From contig DASXAP010000124.1 in assembly GCA_036406655.1 (NCBI GenBank), positions 1 through 24,192 of the forward strand: a stretch of 24,192 bases of DNA, given 5' to 3'. This document shows positions 1-7,522 of this stretch, in pieces. This DNA is from VAZQ01 sp036406655 (GTDB lineage: Bacteria > Pseudomonadota > Alphaproteobacteria > Rhizobiales > Xanthobacteraceae). Within the stretch, counting starts at the first letter, position 1; every line of letters starts with the position of its first letter. Both the position numbers and the translations under genes were made by a program. The notes below the pieces were generated by a model. That model did no database searches. It saw only the letters and a program-made list of their open reading frames with translations, and had not been told where the DNA came from.

Positions 1-37
1 GGGCGCGCGGGACGCCGCTGCCCGGCTCGCCGGCCGG

Positions 38-1429
38 ATGCGCCTCGCCCCACTCGTCCTCGCCGTCGTCGCCGTGGTGCTGCTCGCACCGGCCGCTCCC
101 GCCCTGGCGATGAATATCGAGCGCGTGATGAGCCCCGGTGGCATCTCGGCGTGGCTCGTGCGCGATCCCGCGGTGCCGCTGATCGCTCTCGAATTCGCCA
201 TTCGCGGCAGCGCCGACCAGGACCCCCCGGACAAGCCCGGGGTGGCGAACATGGCGACGAGCCTGCTCGACGAGGGCGCCGGTCCATTCGACGCCAGCGC
301 CTTCCACGACCGGCTCGAGCGCAAGGCGATCGAGCTGAGCTTCCGCGCCGGACGCGACTCGCTGCGCGGGACCCTGCGCACCCTCAAGGAGAATCGCGAC
401 GAGGCGTTCGACTATCTGCGTCTGGCGCTGACGGAGCCGCGCTTCGATCCCGCGGCGGTCGAGCGCATCCGCGCGCAGCTCATCTCGAGGCTCGAGCGCG
501 AGAGCACGAGCCCCAACGCGCTCGCCTCCCGCAACTGGTGGGCGACGGCTTTCCCCGACCATCCTTACGGCCGTTCGGTCGACGGAACGCTCGATTCGGT
601 GGCGCGTATCACCGTCGAGGATCTGAAAGCCTATGCCGGCCGGGTGCTGACGCGCGACAATCTCACCCTCGCGATCGTCGGCGATATCGATGCCGGCACC
701 GCGGGTGCGCTGCTCGATCGGACCTTCGGCGCGCTGCCGGCCGGCGCCGCGCTCGTTCCGGTGCCCGACGTCGTCGCCCGGGGGCTCGGGCGCCGTCTGG
801 TCATTCACCTCGACGTGCCGCAGGCGGTGGTGAATTTCGGCGCCCCGGGGATCGCTCGCAGCGATCCCGATTTCATGGCCGCCTATGTCGTCAACCACAT
901 CCTCGGCGGCGGCTCGTTCTCGTCGCGCCTCTACAACGAGGTACGCGAGAAGCGCGGCCTCGCCTACGGCATCTCCGCGACGCTGATCTGGCTCAAGCAT
1001 GCCGCGCTGATGCTCGGTGCCACCGCCACCCGCGCCGACGCCACCGGGCAGTCGATTGCGATCATCGAAAGCGAGATTCGCCGGATGGCCGAGCAAGGGC
1101 CGACCGAGGAGGAGCTCGCCAAGACCAAGACCTACCTCAAGGGCTCGTTCGCGCTCGGCCTCGACACCTCGAACCGGATCGCCAGCCAGCTTCTGCAGAT
1201 GCAGCTCGACGATCTCGGCATCGACTATATCGAGCGCCGCGGCGCGCTGATCGATGCGGTGAAGCTCGCCGACGCGAGGCGGGTGGCGGGGCGTCTGCTC
1301 GACGGCGGCCTGCTGATCACCGTGGTCGGCCGGCCCGCGGGGGTCAGCTCGACCGAAGGAAACCTCCCCGGCGGCGCCCCTGCTGCCGGCGCCAAGCCGG
1401 CAGCCACTCCCGCGGCGCAGCGCCCCTGA
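38..1429 (+). CDS. Secreted M16-family peptidase homologue, probably the non-catalytic partner subunit
   Basis: 463 residues. The first 24 residues form a Sec signal peptide: Met-Arg-Leu, a hydrophobic Leu/Val/Ala core, then APALA before Met25, so the protein should be periplasmic or surface-exposed. The rest has the two-lobed M16 (pitrilysin/processing-peptidase-like) layout, including NHILGGGSFSSRLYNEVREK around residues 288-307, the R/Y-type segment of the second lobe. The zinc motif HxxEH expected near residues 68-75 is absent: the corresponding stretch reads GVANMATSLLDEGA, with no histidine. In proteobacteria such proteins are usually encoded right after a zinc-binding M16 partner and act as a heterodimer; that partner would lie just left of this window. 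No clear ribosome-binding site precedes the start at 38, which fits coupling to an upstream gene. The Ala/Pro-rich C-terminus looks unstructured. The family is clear; the non-catalytic role is inferred from the missing motif. Confidence 0.88.
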   Translation: MRLAPLVLAVVAVVLLAPAAPALAMNIERVMSPGGISAWLVRDPAVPLIALEFAIRGSADQDPPDKPGVANMATSLLDEGAGPFDASAFHDRLERKAIELSFRAGRDSLRGTLRTLKENRDEAFDYLRLALTEPRFDPAAVERIRAQLISRLERESTSPNALASRNWWATAFPDHPYGRSVDGTLDSVARITVEDLKAYAGRVLTRDNLTLAIVGDIDAGTAGALLDRTFGALPAGAALVPVPDVVARGLGRRLVIHLDVPQAVVNFGAPGIARSDPDFMAAYVVNHILGGGSFSSRLYNEVREKRGLAYGISATLIWLKHAALMLGATATRADATGQSIAIIESEIRRMAEQGPTEEELAKTKTYLKGSFALGLDTSNRIASQLLQMQLDDLGIDYIERRGALIDAVKLADARRVAGRLLDGGLLITVVGRPAGVSSTEGNLPGGAPAAGAKPAATPAAQRP

Positions 1430-1532
1430 AGCCTCGCGGCATTGAATTTGCCGCGCGCCTGTGGTGAGCCTCGCCGCATCTCCCGCCGGCTCGCTGCCAG
1501 CGGCCCGGCGGGAAGCCCGACCGAGCAGCCCG

Positions 1533-2849
1533 ATGGGCCTCATTCAATCGATCGACAGCGCGCGCGCCGAGCGCATCGGCGCCGAGGGGGTGACAGCGGC
1601 GGCGCTCGATGAGGCGCTCCTGCGCACGCGCGAGGCGCTCGACTGGCTGCGCGCCCGCCACGACGACGGCGGGCTGCCGCTCCTGCGCCTGCCGGGGGCG
1701 CGCGACGATCTCGCGGCGATCGGCGCGGCTGCGCGCCGGCTCGGCACGGCGACCGACGTCGTCGTGCTCGGGGTCGGCGGCTCGAGCCTCGGCGGCCAGA
1801 CGCTGGCGCAACTCGCCGGGCATGGGGTTGCCGGCATCGGCACCCTGCGCGGCGGGGTGCGCCTGCACTTCATGGACAACCTCGATCCCGACACCTACGA
1901 GGGGCTGCTCGCGAAGCTGCCGCTCCCGACCACGCGGTTTCTCGCCATCTCCAAGTCGGGAGGCACTGCCGAGACGCTGATGCAGACCATCGCCGCGCTC
2001 GCGGCAGTGAAGAACGCCTCGCTCGGCCCGCGCATCCCCGAGCTTTTCTGCGGCCTCACCGAGCCGCCCCGGCCGGGAACGAGCAACGCCTTGCGCAGGC
2101 TACTCGACGCGCATGGGATCGAGATGCTCGATCACCCTCCCGGCGTGGGCGGGCGTTTCTCGGTGCTGACCAATGTCGGGCTCCTGCCCGCCGCCATCCT
2201 CGGCCTCGACATCGCCGCGGTCCGCGCCGGCGCTGCGCGCGCGCTCGCGCCGGTGCTCGCCGGGCGGCCTCCGGCCGAGGTCCCCGCCGCGCTCGGCGCC
2301 GCGCTGTCGGTTGCGCTCGCCGACACCCGGCATAAGCACGTCACTGTCATCATGGCCTATGCCGACCGGCTCGAGCGGTTCACCCGCTGGTACGTGCAGC
2401 TCTGGGCCGAGAGCCTGGGCAAGGACGGCAGGGGGACCACGCCGGTGCCGGCGCTCGGGCCCGTCGACCAGCACAGCCAGCTGCAGCTCTATATCGCCGG
2501 CCCTCGCGACAAGCTGATCACCATCGTCACCGCCGGCGCCGGCCGCGGCGCGCGGATGCCGTCCGATCTCGCCGAGCGTGCCGGCGTGCCGGAATTCGCC
2601 GGCAGGTCGATCGGCGATCTCGCCGCGGCCGAGGCCCGCGCCACCGCCGAAACACTGGCGAGGAACGGTTGTCCGGTGCGCACCATCCACCTCGACCGGC
2701 TCGATGAAGCGGGCTTGGGCGAGCTGCTGATGCATTTCATGCTGGAGACGATCGTCGCGGCGCGGCTTCTCGGCGTCGATGCCTTCGATCAGCCGGCGGT
2801 CGAGGAAGGCAAGGTGCTGGCGAAACGCTACCTCGCCGAGGCCGGCTGA
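1533..2849 (+). CDS. pgi: Glucose-6-phosphate isomerase, short form
   Basis: Interconverts glucose 6-phosphate and fructose 6-phosphate in the cytosol (glycolysis/gluconeogenesis). About 438 residues from the ATG at 1533, shorter than the roughly 550-residue E. coli type but typical of the short bacterial form. The sugar-phosphate isomerase (SIS) motifs are in order: VVLGVGGSSLGG, then AISKSGGTAETL, then the PGI signature VGGRFSVLTNVGLLP. Next come WAESLGKDG, which contains the catalytic Glu, and DQHSQLQLY, which contains the ring-opening His. The C-terminal EEGKVLAKRYL carries the conserved active-site Lys. An in-frame GTG at 1461 would add 24 Arg/Pro/Ala-rich residues that look like non-coding sequence, so the ATG is preferred. 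The 103-base gap after the M16 gene suggests it could be co-transcribed with it, but there is no functional link. Confidence 0.93.
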   Translation: MGLIQSIDSARAERIGAEGVTAAALDEALLRTREALDWLRARHDDGGLPLLRLPGARDDLAAIGAAARRLGTATDVVVLGVGGSSLGGQTLAQLAGHGVAGIGTLRGGVRLHFMDNLDPDTYEGLLAKLPLPTTRFLAISKSGGTAETLMQTIAALAAVKNASLGPRIPELFCGLTEPPRPGTSNALRRLLDAHGIEMLDHPPGVGGRFSVLTNVGLLPAAILGLDIAAVRAGAARALAPVLAGRPPAEVPAALGAALSVALADTRHKHVTVIMAYADRLERFTRWYVQLWAESLGKDGRGTTPVPALGPVDQHSQLQLYIAGPRDKLITIVTAGAGRGARMPSDLAERAGVPEFAGRSIGDLAAAEARATAETLARNGCPVRTIHLDRLDEAGLGELLMHFMLETIVAARLLGVDAFDQPAVEEGKVLAKRYLAEAG

Positions 2850-2941
2850 GGGTCGCCCTTGCGCAGCCGCGCCATGCATGCGGTCGCAGCGGCGAGGGAG
2901 GGAGCGGCAGGCCGCCGCAGGCCTCGGTCGCGCAGTAACAG

Positions 2942-3367
2942 ATGATACGCATCACCGGCGCCATCAGCATCGACGAGCGCGAGCTCGAGGAAGAGTTCGT
3001 GCGCGCGTCCGGGCCCGGCGGGCAGAACGTCAACAAGGTCGCGACCGCCGTGCAGCTTCGCTTCGACGTGCGCCGCTCGCCGAGCCTTCCCGATGACGTG
3101 CGCGCGAGAGTGGAGCGCCTCGCCGGCAAGCGGCTGACCCGCGACGGCGTGCTCGTCATCAGCGCGCAGCGGCATCGCTCGCAGGAGCAGAACCGGCAGG
3201 ACGCGCTCGACCGGCTGATCGATCTCGTCCGGCGCGCAGCGCTCCCTCCCAAGCCGCGCCGGCCGACCAGGCCGACGGCCGGATCGCGCGAGCGTCGGAT
3301 CGAAGGCAAGAAACGGCGCGGCATGATCAAGTCGCTGCGGCAAAGGAAAGCGTCCGACGACTTGTAG
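2942..3367 (+). CDS. arfB: Alternative ribosome-rescue factor ArfB (peptidyl-tRNA hydrolase)
   Basis: Releases stalled ribosomes by hydrolysing peptidyl-tRNA on non-stop complexes, independently of tmRNA. 141 residues, the same size as E. coli ArfB/YaeJ (140). The release-factor catalytic loop is intact: SGPGGQNVNKVAT at about residues 23-35, with GGQ in the peptidyl-transferase position. The core is a release-factor domain 3 fold (VQLRFDV..., LVISAQRHRSQEQNRQDAL). The C-terminal 40 residues are strongly basic (KPRRPTRPT, KKRRGMIKSLRQRK), matching the tail that ArfB inserts into the empty mRNA channel. Presence of this tail and absence of a codon-recognition domain separate it from RF1/RF2. 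No good ribosome-binding site precedes the ATG; it reads CAGTAACAG directly upstream. Confidence 0.93.
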   Translation: MIRITGAISIDERELEEEFVRASGPGGQNVNKVATAVQLRFDVRRSPSLPDDVRARVERLAGKRLTRDGVLVISAQRHRSQEQNRQDALDRLIDLVRRAALPPKPRRPTRPTAGSRERRIEGKKRRGMIKSLRQRKASDDL

Positions 3368-3569
3368 GCTGAGCAAACGCTCCCACCCTTGTGATGAGCC
3401 GCGATCCGGCGGGTGCTTGCCCGCCTCCCCCGGCAGCAAGGAATGGCAAGATTGCTGCGCGAGCCCCCGCGGCGGCAGCATCGCGGTCGCGATCCTGCGC
3501 ACCCTACAGCTGGGTTCGCAATCCGAGTAAGCTTGCGCCGCCCGCAGCTTCGATTCGCCGGGGCGATGG

Positions 3570-5399
3570 ATGCCCGTTCGCCAGCTCGCCGAAGACGTCG
3601 TCAACCGGATCGCCGCCGGCGAGGTGATCGAGCGTCCGGCGAGCGTGGTCAAGGAGCTCGTCGAGAACGCGCTCGACGCGGGGACGACTCGCATCGAGGT
3701 CGCGACCGACGGCGGCGGCCGCCGCTCGATCTGCGTCACCGACGACGGCACCGGCATGTCGCGCGACGATCTCGTGCTCGCAGTCGAGCGCCACGCCACC
3801 TCCAAGCTGCCCGACGGCGACCTGAGCGACATCCGCACGCTGGGCTTCCGCGGCGAGGCGCTGCCCTCGATCGGGGCTGCGGCGCGGCTCACCGTCACCA
3901 CCCGCGACGCCGGCGCGCCGCATGCCTGGGCGATCACCGTCGATGCCGGCGTCAAGAGCGAGGCGAGACCGGCAGCGCTCGCCGGCGGTACCCGCGTCGA
4001 GGTGCGCGACCTCTTCCATTCGACACCGGCACGGCTCAAGTTCCTCAAGAGCGACCGCAGCGAAGGCGAGGCGATCCGCGACGTGGTGCGGCGGCTCGCC
4101 ATGAGCCGCCCGGACATTGCCTTCACGCTGATCGGCGAGGAGCGGATGCCGGTGACCTGGGCTGCGGCGCTGCCCGGCCCGGCCGGCCGGCTGGCGCGTC
4201 TCGCGAGCATCGTCGGAGCGGAGTTTCGCGCCAACGCAGTCGAGCTGCGCGGCGGCCGCGAGGGCCTCGCGATCGAAGGCTTTGCCGGGCTGCCGACGCT
4301 CTCCCGCGCCAATTCGCTGGCCCAGTACCTGTTCGTCAACGGCCGGCCGGTGCGCGACAAGCTGCTGATCGGGGCCCTGCGCGCAGCCTATGCGGATTAT
4401 CTGCCGCGCGACCGGCATCCGATCGTCGCCTTGTTCCTGACGCTCGACCCGCGCGAGGTCGACGTCAACGTGCATCCGGCCAAGGCCGAGGTGCGCTTTC
4501 GCGACCCCGGGCTGGTGCGGAGCCTGCTCGTTCGCACGCTGCAGGAGGCGCTCGCGCGCGAAGCCCGGCGCGCGGCGACGACCGGCGGCAGCGCCGCGGT
4601 GGGCGTGCTGGACACGGCCGTGCACGGTTCCGGCGCACGCCTCGGCTGGGACTGGCGGCGCTCGCCGGCACGCCCGGCCGAGCCGCGGCATTTTCCGCTT
4701 CCCGCCACGGGTGGCGCGCGAGCGGGCCTGACCGAGCCCGGCCAGGCCGCCTTCGACATCGGCGCCCTCGCCGCCGATGCGCAGCTCGAGGCCGTCGAGC
4801 CCGCGCCCGAGCTTATCGGCTGCCCGCTCGGCGCCGCCCGCGCCCAGGTGCACGAGACCTACATCGTGGCGCAGACCCGCGACGGCATCGTCATCGTCGA
4901 CCAGCATGCGGCGCACGAGCGCATCGTTTACGAGCGGCTGAAGGCGGCGCTCGACAGGTCCGGCATCCCCCGCCAGATCCTGCTCATCCCCGAGATCGTC
5001 GAGCTCGACGCGGGCGATGTCGAGCGCCTGCTCGAGCGCGCCGACGAGCTTGCCCGTTACGGGCTCGTGATCGAGCCGTTCGGGCCGGGAGCGGTTGCGG
5101 TGCGCGAGACCCCCGCGCTCCTGGGCGAGATCGACGCGCGCGCTCTCATGCGCGATCTCGCCGAGCACATGGCCGAATGGGACGAGACGCTGCCGCTGGA
5201 ACGGCGCCTGATGCATGTCGCCGCCACCATGGCCTGCCACGGCTCGGTGCGCGGCGGCCGTCGGCTGAAGCCCGCCGAGATGAACGCGCTCCTGCGCGAG
5301 ATGGAGGCGACCCCCAATTCCGGCCAGTGCAACCACGGCCGTCCGACCTATATCGAGCTCAAGCTCACCGACATCGAACGACTGTTCGGCCGGCGATGA
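3570..5399 (+). CDS. mutL: DNA mismatch repair protein MutL, with endonuclease motif
   Basis: 609 residues. The N-terminal GHKL ATPase has the MutL hallmarks: NRIAAGEVIERPASVVKELV (catalytic Glu29), NALDAG (Asn33), DDGTGM (58-63) and GFRGEAL (92-98). FVNGRPVRDK and the DVNVHPAK segment follow at the end of the N-terminal region. A Pro/Arg/Ala-rich linker connects to the C-terminal dimerisation domain. This domain carries the metal-dependent nicking motif DQHA-x2-E-x4-E at residues 444-455, plus the supporting ACHGSVR and C-x-HGRPT (Cys587) motifs. MutL therefore should nick DNA itself, as expected where MutH is absent. The start is fixed by alignment to the family N-terminus (MPVRQLAEDVVNRIAAGE). 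It lies 202 bases after arfB on the same strand, with no recognisable promoter between. Its own transcription start is unknown. Confidence 0.97.
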   Translation: MPVRQLAEDVVNRIAAGEVIERPASVVKELVENALDAGTTRIEVATDGGGRRSICVTDDGTGMSRDDLVLAVERHATSKLPDGDLSDIRTLGFRGEALPSIGAAARLTVTTRDAGAPHAWAITVDAGVKSEARPAALAGGTRVEVRDLFHSTPARLKFLKSDRSEGEAIRDVVRRLAMSRPDIAFTLIGEERMPVTWAAALPGPAGRLARLASIVGAEFRANAVELRGGREGLAIEGFAGLPTLSRANSLAQYLFVNGRPVRDKLLIGALRAAYADYLPRDRHPIVALFLTLDPREVDVNVHPAKAEVRFRDPGLVRSLLVRTLQEALAREARRAATTGGSAAVGVLDTAVHGSGARLGWDWRRSPARPAEPRHFPLPATGGARAGLTEPGQAAFDIGALAADAQLEAVEPAPELIGCPLGAARAQVHETYIVAQTRDGIVIVDQHAAHERIVYERLKAALDRSGIPRQILLIPEIVELDAGDVERLLERADELARYGLVIEPFGPGAVAVRETPALLGEIDARALMRDLAEHMAEWDETLPLERRLMHVAATMACHGSVRGGRRLKPAEMNALLREMEATPNSGQCNHGRPTYIELKLTDIERLFGRR

Positions 5400-5444
5400 C
5401 GAAGCCGACGGAGCCGCTGGCGGGACATGCCGGGCAGCCCTCCC

Positions 5445-5477
5445 CGCCGCGCCGGCGCGGCGAAGCGCCGCGCGCTT
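5445..5477 (+). terminator. GC-rich double hairpin after mutL, possible terminator
   Basis: An 18-base perfect palindrome (5445-5462, CGCCGCGCC followed by its complement) begins 45 bases after the mutL stop. Immediately after it is a second hairpin with arms AAGCGC and GCGCTT around a 3-base loop (5463-5477). There is no T-tract beyond two Ts, so intrinsic termination would be weak. The location between mutL and the next gene is the main support. Confidence 0.3.
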
Positions 5478-5528
5478 GACGCTTCATGTTCCGCGCGCGA
5501 GGGTGCGGCGGATCCGGGAGGAAGCAAG

Positions 5529-6506
5529 ATGACAAGACTCGGGGTAGTTGCCGCCGCCGCGGCAGTGCTTGCCGCGCTCACGCCCGCCGCCGCCGAGGAC
5601 TGGCCGACGCGGCCGATCACCATGGTGGTGCCCTTCGCCGCGGGCGGCGCCTTCGACGTGCTCGGACGGGTGTTCACGCCGCCGCTGACGCGCAGCCTGC
5701 ACCAGCAGGTGATCGTCGAGAATGTCGGGGCCGCCGCCGGCATCGTCGGCACCAGCCGCGTGGCCAAGGCGGCGCCCGACGGCTACACCTTCCTCCTGGG
5801 AAGCGTCGGCACCCAGGCCTACAACGCCACCCTCTACAAGAAGCTGCCGTACAATCCGGCCACCGACTTCGCGCCGGTCGCGCTGTTCGCCGAGCAGCCG
5901 ATGGTGCTGCTCACGCGCAAGGAGTTTCCCGCCGACAACCTGCAACAGTTCATCGCCTATGCGAAGGCGAACGGCAGCAGGCTGCAGTACGGCTCGGCCG
6001 GCATCGGCTCGACCACCCATCTCGCCTGCGCGCTGCTCAACAGCGCCGCCGGCATCGAGGTGACGCACGTGCCCTATCGCGGCGGCGGACCGGTGATGGC
6101 CGATCTGATCGCCGGCCAGCTGCATTACATGTGCTCGAACAGCGCCGGCGCGCTGCCGCAGATCAACAGCCACACGCTGAAGGGCATCGCCAATCTGGGG
6201 CGCAGCCGCTCGCCGCATCTGCCCGATCTCGCCACTGCCCAGGAGCAGGGCCTCGCCGATTTCGAGGCGGTCACCTGGAACGCGTTCTTTCTGCCCAAGG
6301 CCACGCCGGCAGCGATCGTGGACAAGCTGCATGGCGCGGTGATCGAGGCGATGAACGATCCGGCGGTGAAGGCGCGGATGGACGACCTCGGGGTGACGCT
6401 GGTCGAGCCCGAGCGCCGCGCGCCCGACTATCTGCAGAAATTCGTCGAGAGCGAGATCGCCAAATGGGCGGTCGCGATCAAGGCAGCCGGCGTGAGCGTC
6501 GACTGA
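5529..6506 (+). CDS. Bug/TctC-family periplasmic solute-binding receptor
   Basis: 325 residues from the ATG at 5529, preceded by a strong ribosome-binding site (GGGAGGAAG, about 5 bases away). The in-frame start at 5427 would precede the signal peptide with an Arg-rich stretch and is rejected. The N-terminus is a Sec signal peptide (MTRLGVVAAAAAVLAALTPA, then AAAEDWP). The mature protein opens with the family signature WPTRPITMVVPFAAGGAFDVLGR. It continues with the TctC/Bug core: ENVGAAAGIVGTSRVAKAAPDGYT, the THVPYRGGGPVMADLIAGQ segment, and a C-terminal IAKWAVAIKAAGV helix. Family members deliver carboxylates or other small acids to tripartite tricarboxylate transporters (TctAB). No tctA or tctB is present here, so it is an orphan receptor. 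Many proteobacteria have expanded sets of these. The ligand cannot be told from sequence. Confidence 0.93.
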   Translation: MTRLGVVAAAAAVLAALTPAAAEDWPTRPITMVVPFAAGGAFDVLGRVFTPPLTRSLHQQVIVENVGAAAGIVGTSRVAKAAPDGYTFLLGSVGTQAYNATLYKKLPYNPATDFAPVALFAEQPMVLLTRKEFPADNLQQFIAYAKANGSRLQYGSAGIGSTTHLACALLNSAAGIEVTHVPYRGGGPVMADLIAGQLHYMCSNSAGALPQINSHTLKGIANLGRSRSPHLPDLATAQEQGLADFEAVTWNAFFLPKATPAAIVDKLHGAVIEAMNDPAVKARMDDLGVTLVEPERRAPDYLQKFVESEIAKWAVAIKAAGVSVD

Positions 6507-6572
6507 TGGCCGAAGGTGGCATCTGGCTGTTGACCCGGAGGATCATGCCCGGCTGAGGCGCACACTTGCAAA

Positions 6573-6602
6573 TGTTGCACAAAGAGGTCAATCTGTGCAA
6601 CA
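6573..6602. promoter_or_regulatory. Inverted repeat upstream of the toxin-antitoxin pair, candidate autoregulatory operator
   Basis: Perfect 9-base arms TGTTGCACA (6573-6581) and TGTGCAACA (6594-6602) with a 12-base spacer; arm centres are 21 bases, about two helical turns, apart. It lies just before the antitoxin's ribosome-binding site (GGAGG at 6607-6611). Type II antitoxins commonly repress their own operons through such palindromes. No convincing -35/-10 pair was identified. Confidence 0.5.
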
Positions 6603-6616
6603 AGCCGGAGGCAGTG

Positions 6617-6910
6617 ATGGCAGGCAGGAAGGGTGCACGTCGGCGGCCGGTTGTGGTTGCCAGCAATCTCAGGCGCAGCGCGGTGCTCGCGACCGTGGAA
6701 AGGGCGGGGCTCCTCGCTGGCGCGAGGGCGAGGATTGCCGGGCGAATACGCAAGCGACTGGTCAAGGCAGCGAAATCCCGCTCGGGCATCGATTCGGACA
6801 CGGATCTGCTCGAATACGCGCTCGCCCGGGTCGCCTTGGAGGATGATTTCGCCCGGAAACTGATTGCCCGCGAAGGGCGCGTCCCGCAGGACATCGATCT
6901 TGAGTTTTGA
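6617..6910 (+). CDS. Antitoxin of a type II (VapB-like) toxin-antitoxin pair
   Basis: 97 residues from the ATG at 6617, chosen because GGAGG lies five bases upstream; an in-frame TTG at 6566 would lie upstream of the inverted repeat. The N-terminus is basic (AGRKGARRRP). The C-terminal half is the recognisable part: IRKRLVKAAKSRSGIDSDTD, then LLEYALARVALEDDFARKL and a DIDLEF end. This resembles small VapB-type antitoxins found next to PIN toxins in Alphaproteobacteria, where a short helical DNA-binding region is followed by an acidic toxin-binding tail. The gene overlaps the toxin reading frame by 11 bases if the toxin starts at TTG 6900. The call depends largely on the adjacent PIN gene; the fold of the DNA-binding part is not certain. 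Confidence 0.75.
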   Translation: MAGRKGARRRPVVVASNLRRSAVLATVERAGLLAGARARIAGRIRKRLVKAAKSRSGIDSDTDLLEYALARVALEDDFARKLIAREGRVPQDIDLEF

Positions 6911-7487
6911 CCTCGACAGGTCGCTGCGGCGATTCAAGCCGCAGCGGCGGAGATCCGGGCTGCGACGAAGAGCCGACGAGGAGCTGCCGCAGATATCCGA
7001 GCAACCGGCGGGCGGATTGGACCTCCTCCTCGATACCTGCGTTTACATCGACATTCTGCAAGGTCGCGCCCCGGAGCCGGTGAAGCGCCTGCTCGGGATT
7101 CGAGTGTGCCACCATTCAGGTGTAGCGCTTGCCGAGCTCACGCATCTGTTCGGGCGGCTCGATCCGGGCGACAACCGAACCCGCGCCGTCCTTGCCGAGC
7201 TCGCCGGGACGATCTCTCAGATCCCGCAGCACCGTTTGCGCGCGCCGTCGCTCGGGGCTCTGGGTGAGGCCGGCATCCTGGCGGGCCTGGTGGCGCGGCT
7301 CACGAACCTGGAAGTGCGCCGCAGACAACCGCTCTTCAACGATGCCGCACTTTATCTGCAAGCGGTCGAGAACGAGCAGGTGGTGCTCACGCGCAATCTC
7401 AGGGACTTCGACTGCTTCGACCAGCTGCTCCCCTGTGGTCGCGTGCTGCTCTACCGCCGCACGCCGGCTTCTCTGAGGCAGTCCTGA
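6900..7487 (+). CDS. PIN-domain ribonuclease toxin (VapC-like)
   Basis: 195 residues if started at TTG 6900. The PIN domain begins near residue 40 (LDLLLDTCVYIDIL, first acidic residue Asp). It continues with ALAELTHLFGRL (Glu) and NDAALYLQAVE (Asp), and ends with VVLTRNLRDFDCFDQLLP (Asp). These give the usual cluster of acidic metal ligands of an RNA-cleaving PIN toxin. TTG 6900 has AGGA eight bases upstream and overlaps the antitoxin stop. Another in-frame TTG at 7017 would begin exactly at the PIN domain (MDLLLDT), which is where most VapC proteins start. The extra N-terminal 39 residues, if translated, are Arg-rich. The Asn usually following the first Asp-Thr is Cys here. It ends 35 bases from the convergent cynS. 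Confidence 0.82.
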   Translation: MSFDLDRSLRRFKPQRRRSGLRRRADEELPQISEQPAGGLDLLLDTCVYIDILQGRAPEPVKRLLGIRVCHHSGVALAELTHLFGRLDPGDNRTRAVLAELAGTISQIPQHRLRAPSLGALGEAGILAGLVARLTNLEVRRRQPLFNDAALYLQAVENEQVVLTRNLRDFDCFDQLLPCGRVLLYRRTPASLRQS

Positions 7488-7496
7488 AGGGCGAGT

Positions 7497-7518
7497 GCCG
7501 GCGACATCGTCGCCCGGC
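7497..7518. terminator. Hairpin between convergent toxin and cynS genes
   Basis: GCCGGCGAC (7497-7505) pairs with GTCG plus CCGGC (7509-7518), giving a nine-base-pair stem with a three-base loop and one bulged C. It occupies the 35-base gap between the two convergent stop codons, where a bidirectional terminator is expected. There is no T-tract on either side, so it may instead protect 3' ends or act with Rho. Confidence 0.4.
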
Positions 7519-7522
7519 GGCC

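Noticed and set aside
1..113. Possible end of an upstream gene in the third frame (stop TGA at 111)
   Set aside because: The translation is a Ser/Pro-rich stretch covering the signal-peptide region of the M16 gene; no domain supports it, although an upstream M16 gene is expected.
3505..3535. tRNA T-arm-like sequence GGGTTCGCAATCC
   Set aside because: The loop lacks the conserved A58-type base and no acceptor, D or anticodon arms can be drawn around it.
3413..5479. 688-residue + frame overlapping mutL, and 610-residue antisense frame over the same region
   Set aside because: Arg/Ala/Pro-rich translations with no domain, arising from high GC content in frames opposite a clear MutL.
6517..6535. 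TGGCAT...TTGACC, resembling a sigma-54 or -35 element before the antitoxin
   Set aside because: The GC doublet needed 10 bases after GG is missing, and no -10 lies 16-18 bases after TTGACC.
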